Assembly (NCBI RefSeq): GCF_039962115.1
Contig: NZ_JAMPKJ010000033.1
Span: 1-63,922, forward strand
Reading direction: 5' to 3'
Length of the DNA stretch: 63,922 nucleotides
DNA from: Funiculus sociatus GB2-C1
GTDB taxonomy: Bacteria > Cyanobacteriota > Cyanobacteriia > Cyanobacteriales > FACHB-T130
Numbering within the stretch: position 1 is the first letter of the stretch; each line of letters starts with the position of its first letter. The notes under the pieces were generated by a model. It did not search any database. It was not told the DNA's origin and was given only the letters and a program-made list of their open reading frames with translations. The translations under genes were made by a program, and so were the position numbers. This document shows, in pieces, positions 48,034 to 56,933 of the stretch.

Positions 48034-50541
48034 ATGACTTTATCCAAAAAAAATCAAGCTGAAGATTTTGCTCCCCTAGAAGGGTTGGTGAAGTTATTAA
48101 TTGACTTAGAGCTTTTCAACCCTCCTAAGGGAGATAGAGAAGAATCAAACGCCGCTTCTTCTGAAGTAAAGACGGTACTTCAGGGGTTGAAAAGTTTGTC
48201 AGAAACACCCCAACAGTTTGAAAATAAAGCCGAAAATCTACCTAAGAATTCACTTTTATCGGAGCAGGATTTCGAGGTAGTTACTGTACCTAAGCCTTCA
48301 GAAAAATCGCCAACGGTACATCTGGCATCTGACACCATTATCGAGCAGGGGGAGGTAGAGCCTCCTAATTTTCGTTCCCACGCTGGCCCTGGGAACGAGA
48401 TAGATTTGATTTCATCTGAGGAAGATGAGTTAGATATTCCAGGTGATGTAGCTACGAGTTTTTCGCAATTAAAAAACTTAATTTTTTCAGGGACACTCTT
48501 AGAAAATAAAGCCAAAAAATCTCCTGTAGACTTACTACCATCTACTGAGGTAGTGACTGCGGGTGAACCTATTAAAAAAGCGCAGAATGCGTTGATTTTA
48601 AGTGAAGATAAAGCCAAAAAATATAGGGAGGTGTCGAACACATCTCAGCAGAATTTAGATGATGTCGATGCTCCAGACGATTCCCTGGCTCGCTTAGAAA
48701 ATCTTCTGGTTGATATTGGCATGGGTGAATATCGGCACTTGATAGTAAATATTGAACAAAAACTGAAAATTCTAGAAAATCAGATTTATGAGCCGACAGA
48801 GTTAATAAATTTACTTTTGCCTTTGATTACAGAGATTTTGATTCTCAAGATTGAGCAATCCAAGGAAGAAGTTGTTGAGGCGATCGCGCCGATCATGGAT
48901 CGGATGATTGAGAGCAGAGCTGGTAAAGATAAAGTAGCGATGGCTGGCGCTTTAGCTCCGCTGATATCGGCGGCAATTTCCCGACAGATCAGTGACTCGC
49001 CGGAGGAAATTGCTAAAGCGATCGCGCCCACAATGGGAAAAGCTATTAAAGAACAGATTTATCTTGAGCGCGATTCGATGGTAGATGCCCTCTATCCGAT
49101 CATTGGTAGCACAATTTCTAAATACATGGTGGAAGAAATTCGTGCCATTAATGAAAAAATTGAAAATACCTTGAGCGTAGAGGGAATCACTCGCAAAATC
49201 CGCGCTAAGGTGCAAGGAGTCTCTGAGGCAGAACTAATCCTCAAAGATGCAATGCCCTTTAATATTCGAGCCATTTTCTTGATTCACAAAAGCTCTGGTT
49301 TAATCCTTTGTGAGGTTCAACAGCCTGAGCTACAGAAACTAGAATCTGATATGGTGGCGGGTATGCTCACAGCTATTCGCAGCTTTGTTAATGACTATAT
49401 TGCACTTTCAGGGGAAATTTCGGAACTCGATCATATTGACTATGGCGCTTCCAAAATTATCCTAGAAGTGGCAGGATACTGTTACATGGCGGTAGTAGTT
49501 CAAGGAGAACCGCCTAACTGGTTAATGTTGAGAATCCGGAGTACCCTCAGCAGAATCATTCAAAAATATGGTAAACCAATCGAGATGTTTAATGGAGATA
49601 CCGCCACCATCCCGGAGCAGGTAAACCATATATTAGAAGACTTTGGAGACAGCTGCACAAAGTCAAATAAAAACAAAGCTACTAAACCACCTACGCTGCT
49701 AATACTCGGCTCAATGCTACTGAGTTTCATCTTATTGCCTTGGGGAATTTATCAGTATCGCCACAGAAGCGATCGCGCCATTGAGCAAAATACCGCCCTC
49801 GCCTTAGCCTCTAATCCAGAGTTAGCAGTTTATCGTCTTACAGTCGATGCCGATGCCGAAATCCTGAAGCTTGCTGGAAAAGTGCCTAACGAGTATTTAC
49901 GCCAAAAAGCTGCACAAATTGCCCAAGATACTTACCCAAGTCTGAAGTTAAACAATAACGTCATCGCCATCAATACGCCCCCCGATCCGGTATTAGCAGC
50001 AGCTGAGGTAAAGCGAGTAACATCAATCCTCAATCAGATGGACGGCGTTTTCATTTCTGCTAAATATAATGCTCGTAAAGTCACAGTCCAGGGAACTGCT
50101 TTGCAAGCGATAGATGCCCAGAAAATCACTCTGGCATTCGGAAAAATTCCGGGAATTGAGTCTGTCACCAACACTGTAGAAATACAGCCAAGTGCGATCG
50201 CTACCCGAATTTACTTTAGTCGCGGTACACAAAAGCTCAAATTTAAAGATATAAAAAATAAAATTCTACCAATCCGGGCATTCTTAAGTCAGTATCCAGA
50301 GAAGCATCTTATGATAGTAGGTTACGGTGATGCCAGCGACAACCCAAACCGAGATCGGCGCTTGGCACTTGAGCGAGCTAAGACGGTGCGAGATGCCTTA
50401 ATAGAGCAAGGCGTTGCTCCTCGACGATTGCGAGTTGCAGGAATGACAAACCACCCCTTAGATGTAGATGCTGACCAACCCCTATGGTTAAGTAGGTGCG
50501 TCGAATTTGAGCTAGCGACACCAGTTGTCCAAAGTAAATAA
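48034..50541 (+). CDS. envelope-spanning Roadblock/longin-like, BON and OmpA domain protein
   Basis: 835 residues. About 1-225 is a low-complexity acidic region. About 270-370 holds four repeated helices of the type ALAPxxxxAI (AIAPIMDRMI, ALAPLISAAI, AIAPTMGKAI, ALYPIIGSTI). About 405-530 (NIRAIFLIHKSSGLILCEV...MLTAIRSFVNDYI...DYGASKIILEVAG) looks like a Roadblock/LC7 or longin-type domain, the kind that acts on small GTPases. A single helix follows at 552-574 (PTLLILGSMLLSFILLPWG). Then come two BON-like segments (about 590-720) and a C-terminal OmpA domain (about 723-830, with DRRLALERAKTVRDAL), which binds peptidoglycan. The first half would be cytoplasmic and the rest periplasmic. Residues 106-125 are encoded by a dispersed palindromic repeat. 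The GTPase gene starts 2 nt later. Confidence 0.85.
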   Translation: MTLSKKNQAEDFAPLEGLVKLLIDLELFNPPKGDREESNAASSEVKTVLQGLKSLSETPQQFENKAENLPKNSLLSEQDFEVVTVPKPSEKSPTVHLASDTIIEQGEVEPPNFRSHAGPGNEIDLISSEEDELDIPGDVATSFSQLKNLIFSGTLLENKAKKSPVDLLPSTEVVTAGEPIKKAQNALILSEDKAKKYREVSNTSQQNLDDVDAPDDSLARLENLLVDIGMGEYRHLIVNIEQKLKILENQIYEPTELINLLLPLITEILILKIEQSKEEVVEAIAPIMDRMIESRAGKDKVAMAGALAPLISAAISRQISDSPEEIAKAIAPTMGKAIKEQIYLERDSMVDALYPIIGSTISKYMVEEIRAINEKIENTLSVEGITRKIRAKVQGVSEAELILKDAMPFNIRAIFLIHKSSGLILCEVQQPELQKLESDMVAGMLTAIRSFVNDYIALSGEISELDHIDYGASKIILEVAGYCYMAVVVQGEPPNWLMLRIRSTLSRIIQKYGKPIEMFNGDTATIPEQVNHILEDFGDSCTKSNKNKATKPPTLLILGSMLLSFILLPWGIYQYRHRSDRAIEQNTALALASNPELAVYRLTVDADAEILKLAGKVPNEYLRQKAAQIAQDTYPSLKLNNNVIAINTPPDPVLAAAEVKRVTSILNQMDGVFISAKYNARKVTVQGTALQAIDAQKITLAFGKIPGIESVTNTVEIQPSAIATRIYFSRGTQKLKFKDIKNKILPIRAFLSQYPEKHLMIVGYGDASDNPNRDRRLALERAKTVRDALIEQGVAPRRLRVAGMTNHPLDVDADQPLWLSRCVEFELATPVVQSK
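48351..48397. repeat. GTTCCCA-TGGGAAC palindromic repeat inside the OmpA-type gene
   Basis: GGAGGTAGAGCCTCC (48351-48365) and CGTTCCCA-CGCTGGCCC-TGGGAACG (48373-48397) are two hairpins in frame, encoding EVEPPNFRSHAGPGNE. Related copies stand at 51130-51265, 55650-55765 and 62083-62200, all in spacers. Confidence 0.8.
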
Positions 50542-50543
50542 AT

Positions 50544-51071
50544 ATGTCAAGTATATCCAAAAAAATCTGCTTAGTTGGTGACTTTGGCGTGGGTAAAACC
50601 AGCTTAATTCGCCGCTTTGTAGATCGTCAGTTCAGTGATAAGTATCTTTCAACTGTGGGAGTCAAAATTTCTCGCAAAACCGTGGAATTAGAACAGGTAA
50701 AACAACACGAAAAGCTGAGCGTAAATCTGCTAATTTGGGATTTAGAAGGTAGTACCAAATTTAAAGCGATCGCGCCTACTTACCTGCAAGGAGCCAGCGC
50801 TGCCATACTCGTTGCTGATGTCAGTCGTCAGGAAACCATCGAGCATCTTACAGATCATCTAAACCTATTTTTGTCAGTCAATCCCAAAGGATTTATCATC
50901 ATTGCCTTGAATAAATCCGACTTGGCTGATGAAGAAAAATTGGCAAAATTGCTCCAAATGAGTAACAATTACCAGCAATCTCAAGTATTATCAATCCAGC
51001 CGACTTCAGCAAAAACAGGTCAAGCCGTCGATGAAATTTTTCAAAATATAGCTTACAAAATTATAGAATAG
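50544..51071 (+). CDS. Ras/Rab-like small GTPase
   Basis: 175 residues. G1 GDFGVGKTS (12-20), candidate switch I Thr in YLSTVGV, G3 WDLEGS (65-70), G4 NKSD (123-126) and G5 TSAK (about 155). It lacks prenylation cysteines. At the position of Ras Gln61 it has Ser (WDLEGS rather than WDTAGQ), so intrinsic hydrolysis may be slow and depend on a partner. It starts 2 nt after the envelope protein gene; the Roadblock-like domain there is the obvious candidate regulator. MglA-like polarity switches are the nearest known analogy. Confidence 0.9.
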   Translation: MSSISKKICLVGDFGVGKTSLIRRFVDRQFSDKYLSTVGVKISRKTVELEQVKQHEKLSVNLLIWDLEGSTKFKAIAPTYLQGASAAILVADVSRQETIEHLTDHLNLFLSVNPKGFIIIALNKSDLADEEKLAKLLQMSNNYQQSQVLSIQPTSAKTGQAVDEIFQNIAYKIIE

Positions 51072-51129
51072 TCATGGCTACTCCAGAATTTCTGTAACTA
51101 TTTCTGCTTAAGAGTCTCAGCCTCATATT

Positions 51130-51265
51130 CTTCTCGTTCCTCGGCTGCGGAATGGGAACGCAAGTCTTAGAAGCTCTTGCCTCCACCTAATAGCAAGAAT
51201 TACCCAGAAAGAGGTGAGATAGTCGCCTCACGTCGCATTCCTAGACCGCAGCCCAGGAACGAGGA
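51130..51265. repeat. dispersed CTCGTTCC...GGAACGAGG repeat region
   Basis: CTCGTTCC near 51133 and GGAACGAG near 51256 flank internal GGGAACGC and GAGGTGAGATAGTCGCCTC hairpins. Part of the GTTCCCA/TGGGAAC family. It separates the GTPase gene from the sensor genes. Confidence 0.65.
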
Positions 51266-51330
51266 TAAAGTCTCATTTTGCTTCTTGCTAATTCCGGATT
51301 TGCCTAATATTACTACCGAAAGTTGTAATT

Positions 51331-53187
51331 ATGTTTACAAGTTCTGTAAATCCGTACTTTAAAAAACTCTTAGCACCCCGACGCATCGAGTATTTGGCGT
51401 TGGATCGGAAATTGAGCATTTTAGATACATCTTTGAACGTGCATAAGTTTGCCGAGCAACCAGATGAGGTAGTAAAGGGCAAGGATGCCCGTCTTGGTTT
51501 CCCTGAATTAATCGGGCTTGAAGAAGTTTTCAGCGAAATATTGTCAGGAGAGAAGCAGAATTTCGATCTAAAAGGTATTGCCCGCTCTTCAGATAATGGC
51601 TCTCTTCTATATATTGATATTTCTGTGAGCAAATACCAATATAACGAAGAAGACTTAGAAGACTGGTTAATCATCTTCTTTGATGATGTAACCGAAAAAA
51701 TGTCCATGACGCAAAACCTGGTGCAGAGAACAAACGAAGCAAATCTTTTACTTAGCGCTTTAACGAGTTCTAAAAATTATATAGATAAAATTATTACGTC
51801 AATTGCTGAGGTTTTGTTGGTAACAACAGCATCAGGAAAGATAAAAGCCCTAAATAAAGCTGCGAAAGATTTATTCGGGTATAGCGAAAAAGAATTAATT
51901 AATAAGCAAATTTCTCAGATTATTACTGACAATGATTTTTTCCAGAAAGCACGGTTACTGTATCCTTTATCTCCTGGTGAATTATTAAAGGATGTGGAAG
52001 TAATTTGTAAGACAAAAAATGGTAAAGACATTGTTGTAGCATTTTCCTGTTCAGCTATTGAGACTGACATAGAGGACTTACAAGATTTTGTTTATATCGG
52101 GCGGGACATCACCCAGCGCAAGCTAACAGAAGCAGCCGTACAACAGGCAAACGAAAAACTCACCATCTGGGTTAATGAATTAGAACAGCGCAACCGAGAG
52201 ATTACTCTGCTGAGCGAACTAAGCGAATTACTCCAAGCTTGTTTGAGTGTTGAGGAAGCTTACACCGCCATTGTCCAGATGATGGAACCGCTTTTCCCGG
52301 ACACGGTGGGTGGAGTTTTTATGATTCATCCCTCAAAACAGCTGGTTGAGGCGGTGGCGACTTGGGGTGAAGATGCGGGAACTGAAGTTTATACAAGCCA
52401 GAAACTGTTCTCAACTCATGAGTGCTGGGCGTTGCGGCGGGGGCGATCGCATTTCGTAACGAACACCCACAACCGTATGCTCTGCAAGCATTTGCACCCA
52501 AACCCGCCCCCTGCTGAATATGGCTGCATCCCGATGATGGCGCAGGGGGAAGCGATAGGAATGTTGTATGTAAGTCCTTTAGAAAAAGAACGATTAACCG
52601 AAGCCAAACAACGGCTGGCTGTCACCGTAGCTCAACACATTGCGCTTGCTTTGGCGAATCTGAGACTGCGGGAAATCCTGAAAAATCAAAGTATTCGCGA
52701 TCCGCTTACGGATCTTTTTAATCGGCGTTACCTGAAAGAATCCTTAGAGCAGGAAATTCATCGTGCCGAGTGCAAGCAGCAACCGCTAGGCATCATCATC
52801 CTCGATATTGACGACTTTAAGAAATTTAATGACACTTATGGTCACGAGGCAGGCGATGCGGTGCTGCGGGAAGTAGGTTTATTTTTACAAAAAAATATCC
52901 GCAAAGGCGATGTTGCCTGTCGTTATGGGGGCGAGGAGTTCACGCTAATTTTACCGCAGGCACCTCTAGATGTCGTTTTGGAACGAGCGCAGCAACTTCG
53001 GGAAAAAATTAAGCAACTTCAGGTAAAGTATCACGGTCAACCTTTGGGTACCATCACCCTCTCGCTAGGGGTCGCTTGTTTCCCAGAACACGGTTTGACG
53101 GCATCAGAAACGATCCAAGCTGCTGATATGGCGTTGTATCAGGCTAAGACTCAAGGGCGCGATCGCGTCTGCGTCTGTGGCTCTTAG
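51331..53187 (+). CDS. PAS-GAF-GGDEF diguanylate cyclase
   Basis: 618 residues. About 1-125 is a PAS-like N-terminal domain (YLALDRKLSILDTS..RLGFPELIGLE) shared with the next gene. A short coiled coil joins it to a PAS domain (about 150-262; ends DFVYIGRDITQRK). A GAF domain follows (about 295-445), with Cys/His residues in HECWALRRGRSHFV and MLCKHLHP. GGDEF is at 455-618: active-site YGGEEF, and five residues upstream RKGD, an intact product-inhibition I-site. It makes c-di-GMP from two GTP. No membrane helix, so it is cytosolic. No ribosome binding site is obvious. Confidence 0.9.
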   Translation: MFTSSVNPYFKKLLAPRRIEYLALDRKLSILDTSLNVHKFAEQPDEVVKGKDARLGFPELIGLEEVFSEILSGEKQNFDLKGIARSSDNGSLLYIDISVSKYQYNEEDLEDWLIIFFDDVTEKMSMTQNLVQRTNEANLLLSALTSSKNYIDKIITSIAEVLLVTTASGKIKALNKAAKDLFGYSEKELINKQISQIITDNDFFQKARLLYPLSPGELLKDVEVICKTKNGKDIVVAFSCSAIETDIEDLQDFVYIGRDITQRKLTEAAVQQANEKLTIWVNELEQRNREITLLSELSELLQACLSVEEAYTAIVQMMEPLFPDTVGGVFMIHPSKQLVEAVATWGEDAGTEVYTSQKLFSTHECWALRRGRSHFVTNTHNRMLCKHLHPNPPPAEYGCIPMMAQGEAIGMLYVSPLEKERLTEAKQRLAVTVAQHIALALANLRLREILKNQSIRDPLTDLFNRRYLKESLEQEIHRAECKQQPLGIIILDIDDFKKFNDTYGHEAGDAVLREVGLFLQKNIRKGDVACRYGGEEFTLILPQAPLDVVLERAQQLREKIKQLQVKYHGQPLGTITLSLGVACFPEHGLTASETIQAADMALYQAKTQGRDRVCVCGS

Positions 53188-53294
53188 CAGCTTAGAGCGT
53201 TATGTATGCTACAAAAAGTAGTTAATAGTCAAGAGTTCTAAGTTATTAGCTAGGTACTAATGACTAATGACTCTTCAGCCTTTTGCCTTGAATT

Positions 53295-53651
53295 ATGAAT
53301 TCCCTGTTTAAAAAATTTTTGGCTACACGCAGCATGGAGTACCTAACACTTGATCGGGACTTGATCGTGTTAGAGACATCCGAGGGAGCGCAACGTTTTG
53401 CCGAGCAACCCCAGGAGTTCGGAGCGGGTAAGGATGTCCGCCTGGGATTTCCGGAACTGATAGGATCTGAAAATTATCTGATGGCTGTCTTTGAAGGGCA
53501 GCGGAGTATTTTCGAGTTTGTTTCTCTGGGACGTGGAGATAATAATTTTCTATATTTTAATTTATATGTAATTTTGCAGGAAAAAACTGAGGATAATCTG
53601 TCCGATAATTTAATTATATTTCTTGAAGACGTAACCGAAAGAATAATTTAA
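53295..53651 (+). pseudogene. N-terminal domain of a split sensor-cyclase, ended by in-frame TAA
   Basis: 118 residues homologous to residues 5-125 of the preceding protein (EYLTLDRDLIVLETS, RLGFPELIGSE, LIIFLEDVTE). The TAA at 53649-53651 falls in the middle of homology. After it, the same frame continues EQNLVQATNGTNLLVSALS, matching TQNLVQRTNEANLLLSALT of the paralogue, and runs on into the cyclase at 53745. So one codon change separates the pieces. It may be a recent null mutation, a separately made sensory domain, or a sequencing error. Confidence 0.8.
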
Positions 53652-53744
53652 GAACAAAATTTAGTACAAGCTACTAATGGCACCAATCTTTTAGTAAGTG
53701 CTTTATCTGAGTCTAAATATTATATCGATAAAATTATTGATTCA

Positions 53745-55643
53745 ATGGCAGATGCCCTGTTGGTAACGACGACATCGGGAAAGATAAAAATAGTTAATAA
53801 AGCTGTCGAAGGATTATTCGGTTATAGCGAGTCCGAATTAATTGGGCAGCAAATTAGTATGATTATTGATGATAAAAACTTTTTTAAACAAGCAAATCAG
53901 CAGCCTCCATTATTTGCAAATAAATTTAAGAATGTAGAGGCTGTTTGTCAGACCAAAGCTGGAAAAAAAATTTCCGTCGCCTTTTCCTGCTCAGTTATTC
54001 AGACTGACGTACAAGATTTACAAAATTTTGTTTATATAGGTCGAGACATCACCCAGCGTAAGCGCGACCAGCAGCGTCAGGTGGCGCAGTATGCTACAAC
54101 TCGCGTTTTGTCAGAGTCAACAGCACTAAACAAAGCAATCCAAAAAATTCTGCCAGCGTTGTGTGAAAGCCTGAGTTGGGATTTAGGTGAATTTTGGATG
54201 GTAGAGGAAGGTTCAGGGGAGGAGGGGAGAGGGGAATATTTGCCCAGTGGCCAATTGCGATGTGTGGAAAGTTGGGCGAGGGCGTTGGTTGGGATTAAAG
54301 AGTTTATAGAGTCTACTAAAAAGATTACCTTTGCGCCAGGGGTGGGTTTGCCCGGTCGCGTTTGGGCATCGCGATCGCCCTTGTGGATTAGCGATGTGGT
54401 CAATGATGCTAAATTTGAGCGATCGCATATCGCATCTCGTACCCAAATCCACGGAGCATTTGGGTTTCCCATCCAAAGCGGCGGTGAAATTTTTGGGGTG
54501 ATGACTTTCTTTAGCCGCGAGAAACAGATACCTGATGAAGATTTGCTTCAGATGATGATGGCTATTGGTAGCCAACTCGGCCAATTTATCCAGAGTAAGC
54601 GAGCCGAAGCCGCGCAACTGGAGAGCGAAGAAAGATACCGAGATTTGTTTGAAAATGCCAACGACTTAATTCAGAGCGTCGCTCCAGATGGGAATTTTTT
54701 GTATGTTAATCATGCTTGGCGAGAAACTTTGGGATATAGCGAAGCTGAAATTGCTCAGATAAAGGTATTTGACGTTATTCATCCAGATTGTCTAGAACAA
54801 TGTTTGGAGAAGTTCCAGAGGGTGATGTCTGGAGAAAAAATTGGTCAAATTAAAGTCGAATTTATTACTAAAAATGGCGAAAAAATATCGCTAGAAGGAA
54901 GCGTAAACTGTAAGTTAGTAAATGGAAAACCTGTTGCTACAAGGGCGATCCTTCGAGATATCACTGAGCGCTTAGCCGCAGAAGAAGCACTGCGCTATCA
55001 ACAGGAACAAACCGAACGCCTGTTGCTAAATATCTTACCCCAGCCGATTGCCGAACGCCTGAAACGGCAGGAAAACACTATTGCGGAAAACTTTTCCGAT
55101 GTCACGGTTATGTTTGCCGATTTGGTTGGTTTTACAGAGTTTTCAACTAAAGTTTCGCCGACAGAACTGGTAGAGATCCTTAATGTGATTTTCTCGGAGT
55201 TTGACCAGCTGGCTGAACAACACGGCTTAGAGAAAATTAAGACGATTGGAGACGCTTATATGGTGGTGGGGGGTATTCCTCATGCCCTGGGGAACCACGC
55301 AAGCGCGATCGCGCAAATGGCACTTGATATGCAAACTGCGATCGCTCAATTTAGCCGGGAAACTGGGCAAGCTTTGAGTATGCGGATTGGCATCCACACC
55401 GGGCCTGTGGTTGCAGGTGTGATTGGCACGAAAAAGTTTATCTACGACCTCTGGGGGGACACGGTGAATATTGCTAGTCGCATGGAATCACACGGTTTAC
55501 CTGGTCATATTCAGGTGACAGCAGCCACCTACGAACTCTTGCGGGAGCAATATTTATTTGAGGAACGGGAATCAATCCAAGTTAAGAGTAAAGGAAAAAT
55601 GACTACTTACCTGCTGCAAGGCAAAATTACTGCTAATGACTAA
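53745..55643 (+). CDS. PAS-GAF-PAS class III nucleotide cyclase (downstream part of split gene)
   Basis: 632 residues from the first in-frame ATG after the TAA; this ATG has no visible ribosome binding site. PAS (about 1-105, ends YIGRDITQRK), GAF (about 115-285), PAS (about 290-410, ends RAILRDITERLAAEE), then a class III cyclase (about 440-630). Metal Asp residues lie in MFADLVGFTEFS and TIGDAYMVVGG, Lys in EKIKTIGDAY, and Asn/Arg in DTVNIASRME. The LWGDT motif favours ATP, so adenylate cyclase is likely. The catalytic domain is intact; only the N-terminal domain is detached. Confidence 0.88.
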   Translation: MADALLVTTTSGKIKIVNKAVEGLFGYSESELIGQQISMIIDDKNFFKQANQQPPLFANKFKNVEAVCQTKAGKKISVAFSCSVIQTDVQDLQNFVYIGRDITQRKRDQQRQVAQYATTRVLSESTALNKAIQKILPALCESLSWDLGEFWMVEEGSGEEGRGEYLPSGQLRCVESWARALVGIKEFIESTKKITFAPGVGLPGRVWASRSPLWISDVVNDAKFERSHIASRTQIHGAFGFPIQSGGEIFGVMTFFSREKQIPDEDLLQMMMAIGSQLGQFIQSKRAEAAQLESEERYRDLFENANDLIQSVAPDGNFLYVNHAWRETLGYSEAEIAQIKVFDVIHPDCLEQCLEKFQRVMSGEKIGQIKVEFITKNGEKISLEGSVNCKLVNGKPVATRAILRDITERLAAEEALRYQQEQTERLLLNILPQPIAERLKRQENTIAENFSDVTVMFADLVGFTEFSTKVSPTELVEILNVIFSEFDQLAEQHGLEKIKTIGDAYMVVGGIPHALGNHASAIAQMALDMQTAIAQFSRETGQALSMRIGIHTGPVVAGVIGTKKFIYDLWGDTVNIASRMESHGLPGHIQVTAATYELLREQYLFEERESIQVKSKGKMTTYLLQGKITAND

Positions 55644-55649
55644 TTTCAC

Positions 55650-55765
55650 GTTCCCAAACTGGGTCTGGGAACGCGAAATTAGAGCCTGACTTTTATACTT
55701 TCTTGCCCCTGAAGGGGAGGCAGAGCCTCCCTAGGCACGTTCCTAGTCAGAGACTAGAAACGAGA
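55650..55765. repeat. GTTCCCA palindrome plus GGAGGCAGAGCCTCC repeat
   Basis: CGTTCCCAAACTGGGTCTGGGAACG (55652-55676), GGAGGCAGAGCCTCC (55716-55730) and TCTAGTC/AGACTAGA-like pairs. Same composite arrangement as at 48351 and 62083. It lies between two convergent genes and can end both transcripts. Confidence 0.75.
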
Positions 55766-55770
55766 TTGAC

Positions 55771-56424
55771 TTAACCTTTTGCAGTGGACTTCTCTGGTGT
55801 CGCACTGCTGCCGTGGGCAGTTTTCCCATTTTTGTGATTCGTGTGTCCGTTGCCGTTACGCGGCAGAATCACTCCATAACCACCGTGGTTGCGTTCATAA
55901 ATCACGTTAATCTCGCCAGTTTCGGCATTGCGGAACATATAGAAGTCGTGATCCACCAGCTGCAATTGTTCCAAAGCTTCTTCTGTAGTCATCGGCGGCA
56001 TGGCAAAATATTTGGTACGCACAACTTCTGTGGGGAGTTCAGGAGTGCGATCGCCTATTAGATCCGGTGCCACTGGTACTTCTTCTAACACTACGGCAGT
56101 TTTAGGCTGAGCTTGGGTTTTCTGATCCAGCCGTTTTTCTTTATATTTCCGCAGGTTTCGAGCAATTTTATCAGCAACCAGGTCAATACTAGCGTATAGG
56201 TTATCGCTGCTTTCTTCGGCGCGGATTACTGTCCCATTAGCGTAAATAGTTACTTCAGCCGCCTGTTTGGGATTTATCCGGGGATTCCGGGCTACTGATA
56301 GATGCACATTTACTTCTGTTGTCAAATTCTGAAAGTGGTTCACCGCTTTTTCAATCTTTTGATTCACGTACTCGCGAATCGCATCGGTGATTTCAATGTT
56401 TTTGCCGTGGATGACAAGCTTCAT
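55771..56424 (-). CDS. lrtA: long-form ribosome hibernation factor (LrtA/HPF)
   Basis: 217 residues. The N-terminal S30AE domain (about 1-105; [34 protein letters not shown]) binds the 30S decoding centre. A linker follows, then the C-terminal dimerisation domain (about 145-200; [41 protein letters not shown]). Long HPFs pair ribosomes as 100S. In cyanobacteria this is lrtA, a dark-accumulated (light-repressed) transcript. It has a long leader. Confidence 0.95.
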   Translation of the reverse strand: MKLVIHGKNIEITDAIREYVNQKIEKAVNHFQNLTTEVNVHLSVARNPRINPKQAAEVTIYANGTVIRAEESSDNLYASIDLVADKIARNLRKYKEKRLDQKTQAQPKTAVVLEEVPVAPDLIGDRTPELPTEVVRTKYFAMPPMTTEEALEQLQLVDHDFYMFRNAETGEINVIYERNHGGYGVILPRNGNGHTNHKNGKTAHGSSATPEKSTAKG

Positions 56425-56933
56425 ACCGGATACTCCATAGTGTACCGTATTGGTAAATTAGAAAGCTATAGCAGATAATTGCCGCTTTCTTCTGTAGCTA
56501 TTAAATGCCCGTTTTTTGGGTAGACAAGTGTTGAACAGAGGCAAAACTTTTAGGAATATCAAGGTTTTACCCATACCTACAAGGTTACTCGGATGTTCTT
56601 TAACAGCGAGCCGTAGCCACAGGTGTTACCAGCAAGCCGATTGCTCAAAACTACTGTCGATGTTCCTTTTCAGTTATCTCCAGAAAAGCAAGTCTAACTA
56701 ACGTGTTTTACCCTACGATTGCTCAGCCTTGCTTTGGGGTTGTCTTGAAGATGCGTCCTGTTTCAACACTGTTTGCTTATAACTTCAACATTAGCACTTT
56801 GTAATGTACACAACAGATGCGTTTGACTTCTCTTCAAAATCCTTTGCATCTTTTGACATTTCTTGATCCCACTAGGTGAAATATGCAGGAAATTTAAGTC
56901 AAATTACTGTTGATTTTTGCGATAATCTTAAGT
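56425..56933 (-). promoter_or_regulatory. lrtA promoter and long 5' leader
   Basis: On the minus strand TTACAA (56799-56804) and TATAAG (56776-56781) are 17 bp apart. Transcription from there gives a leader of about 345 nt before the lrtA ATG. A stem AGAAAGC / GCTTTCT (56460-56466 with 56484-56490) stands close to the start. In Synechococcus the lrtA leader controls message stability in the dark, so this region may do the same. No other gene is supported here. Confidence 0.55.
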
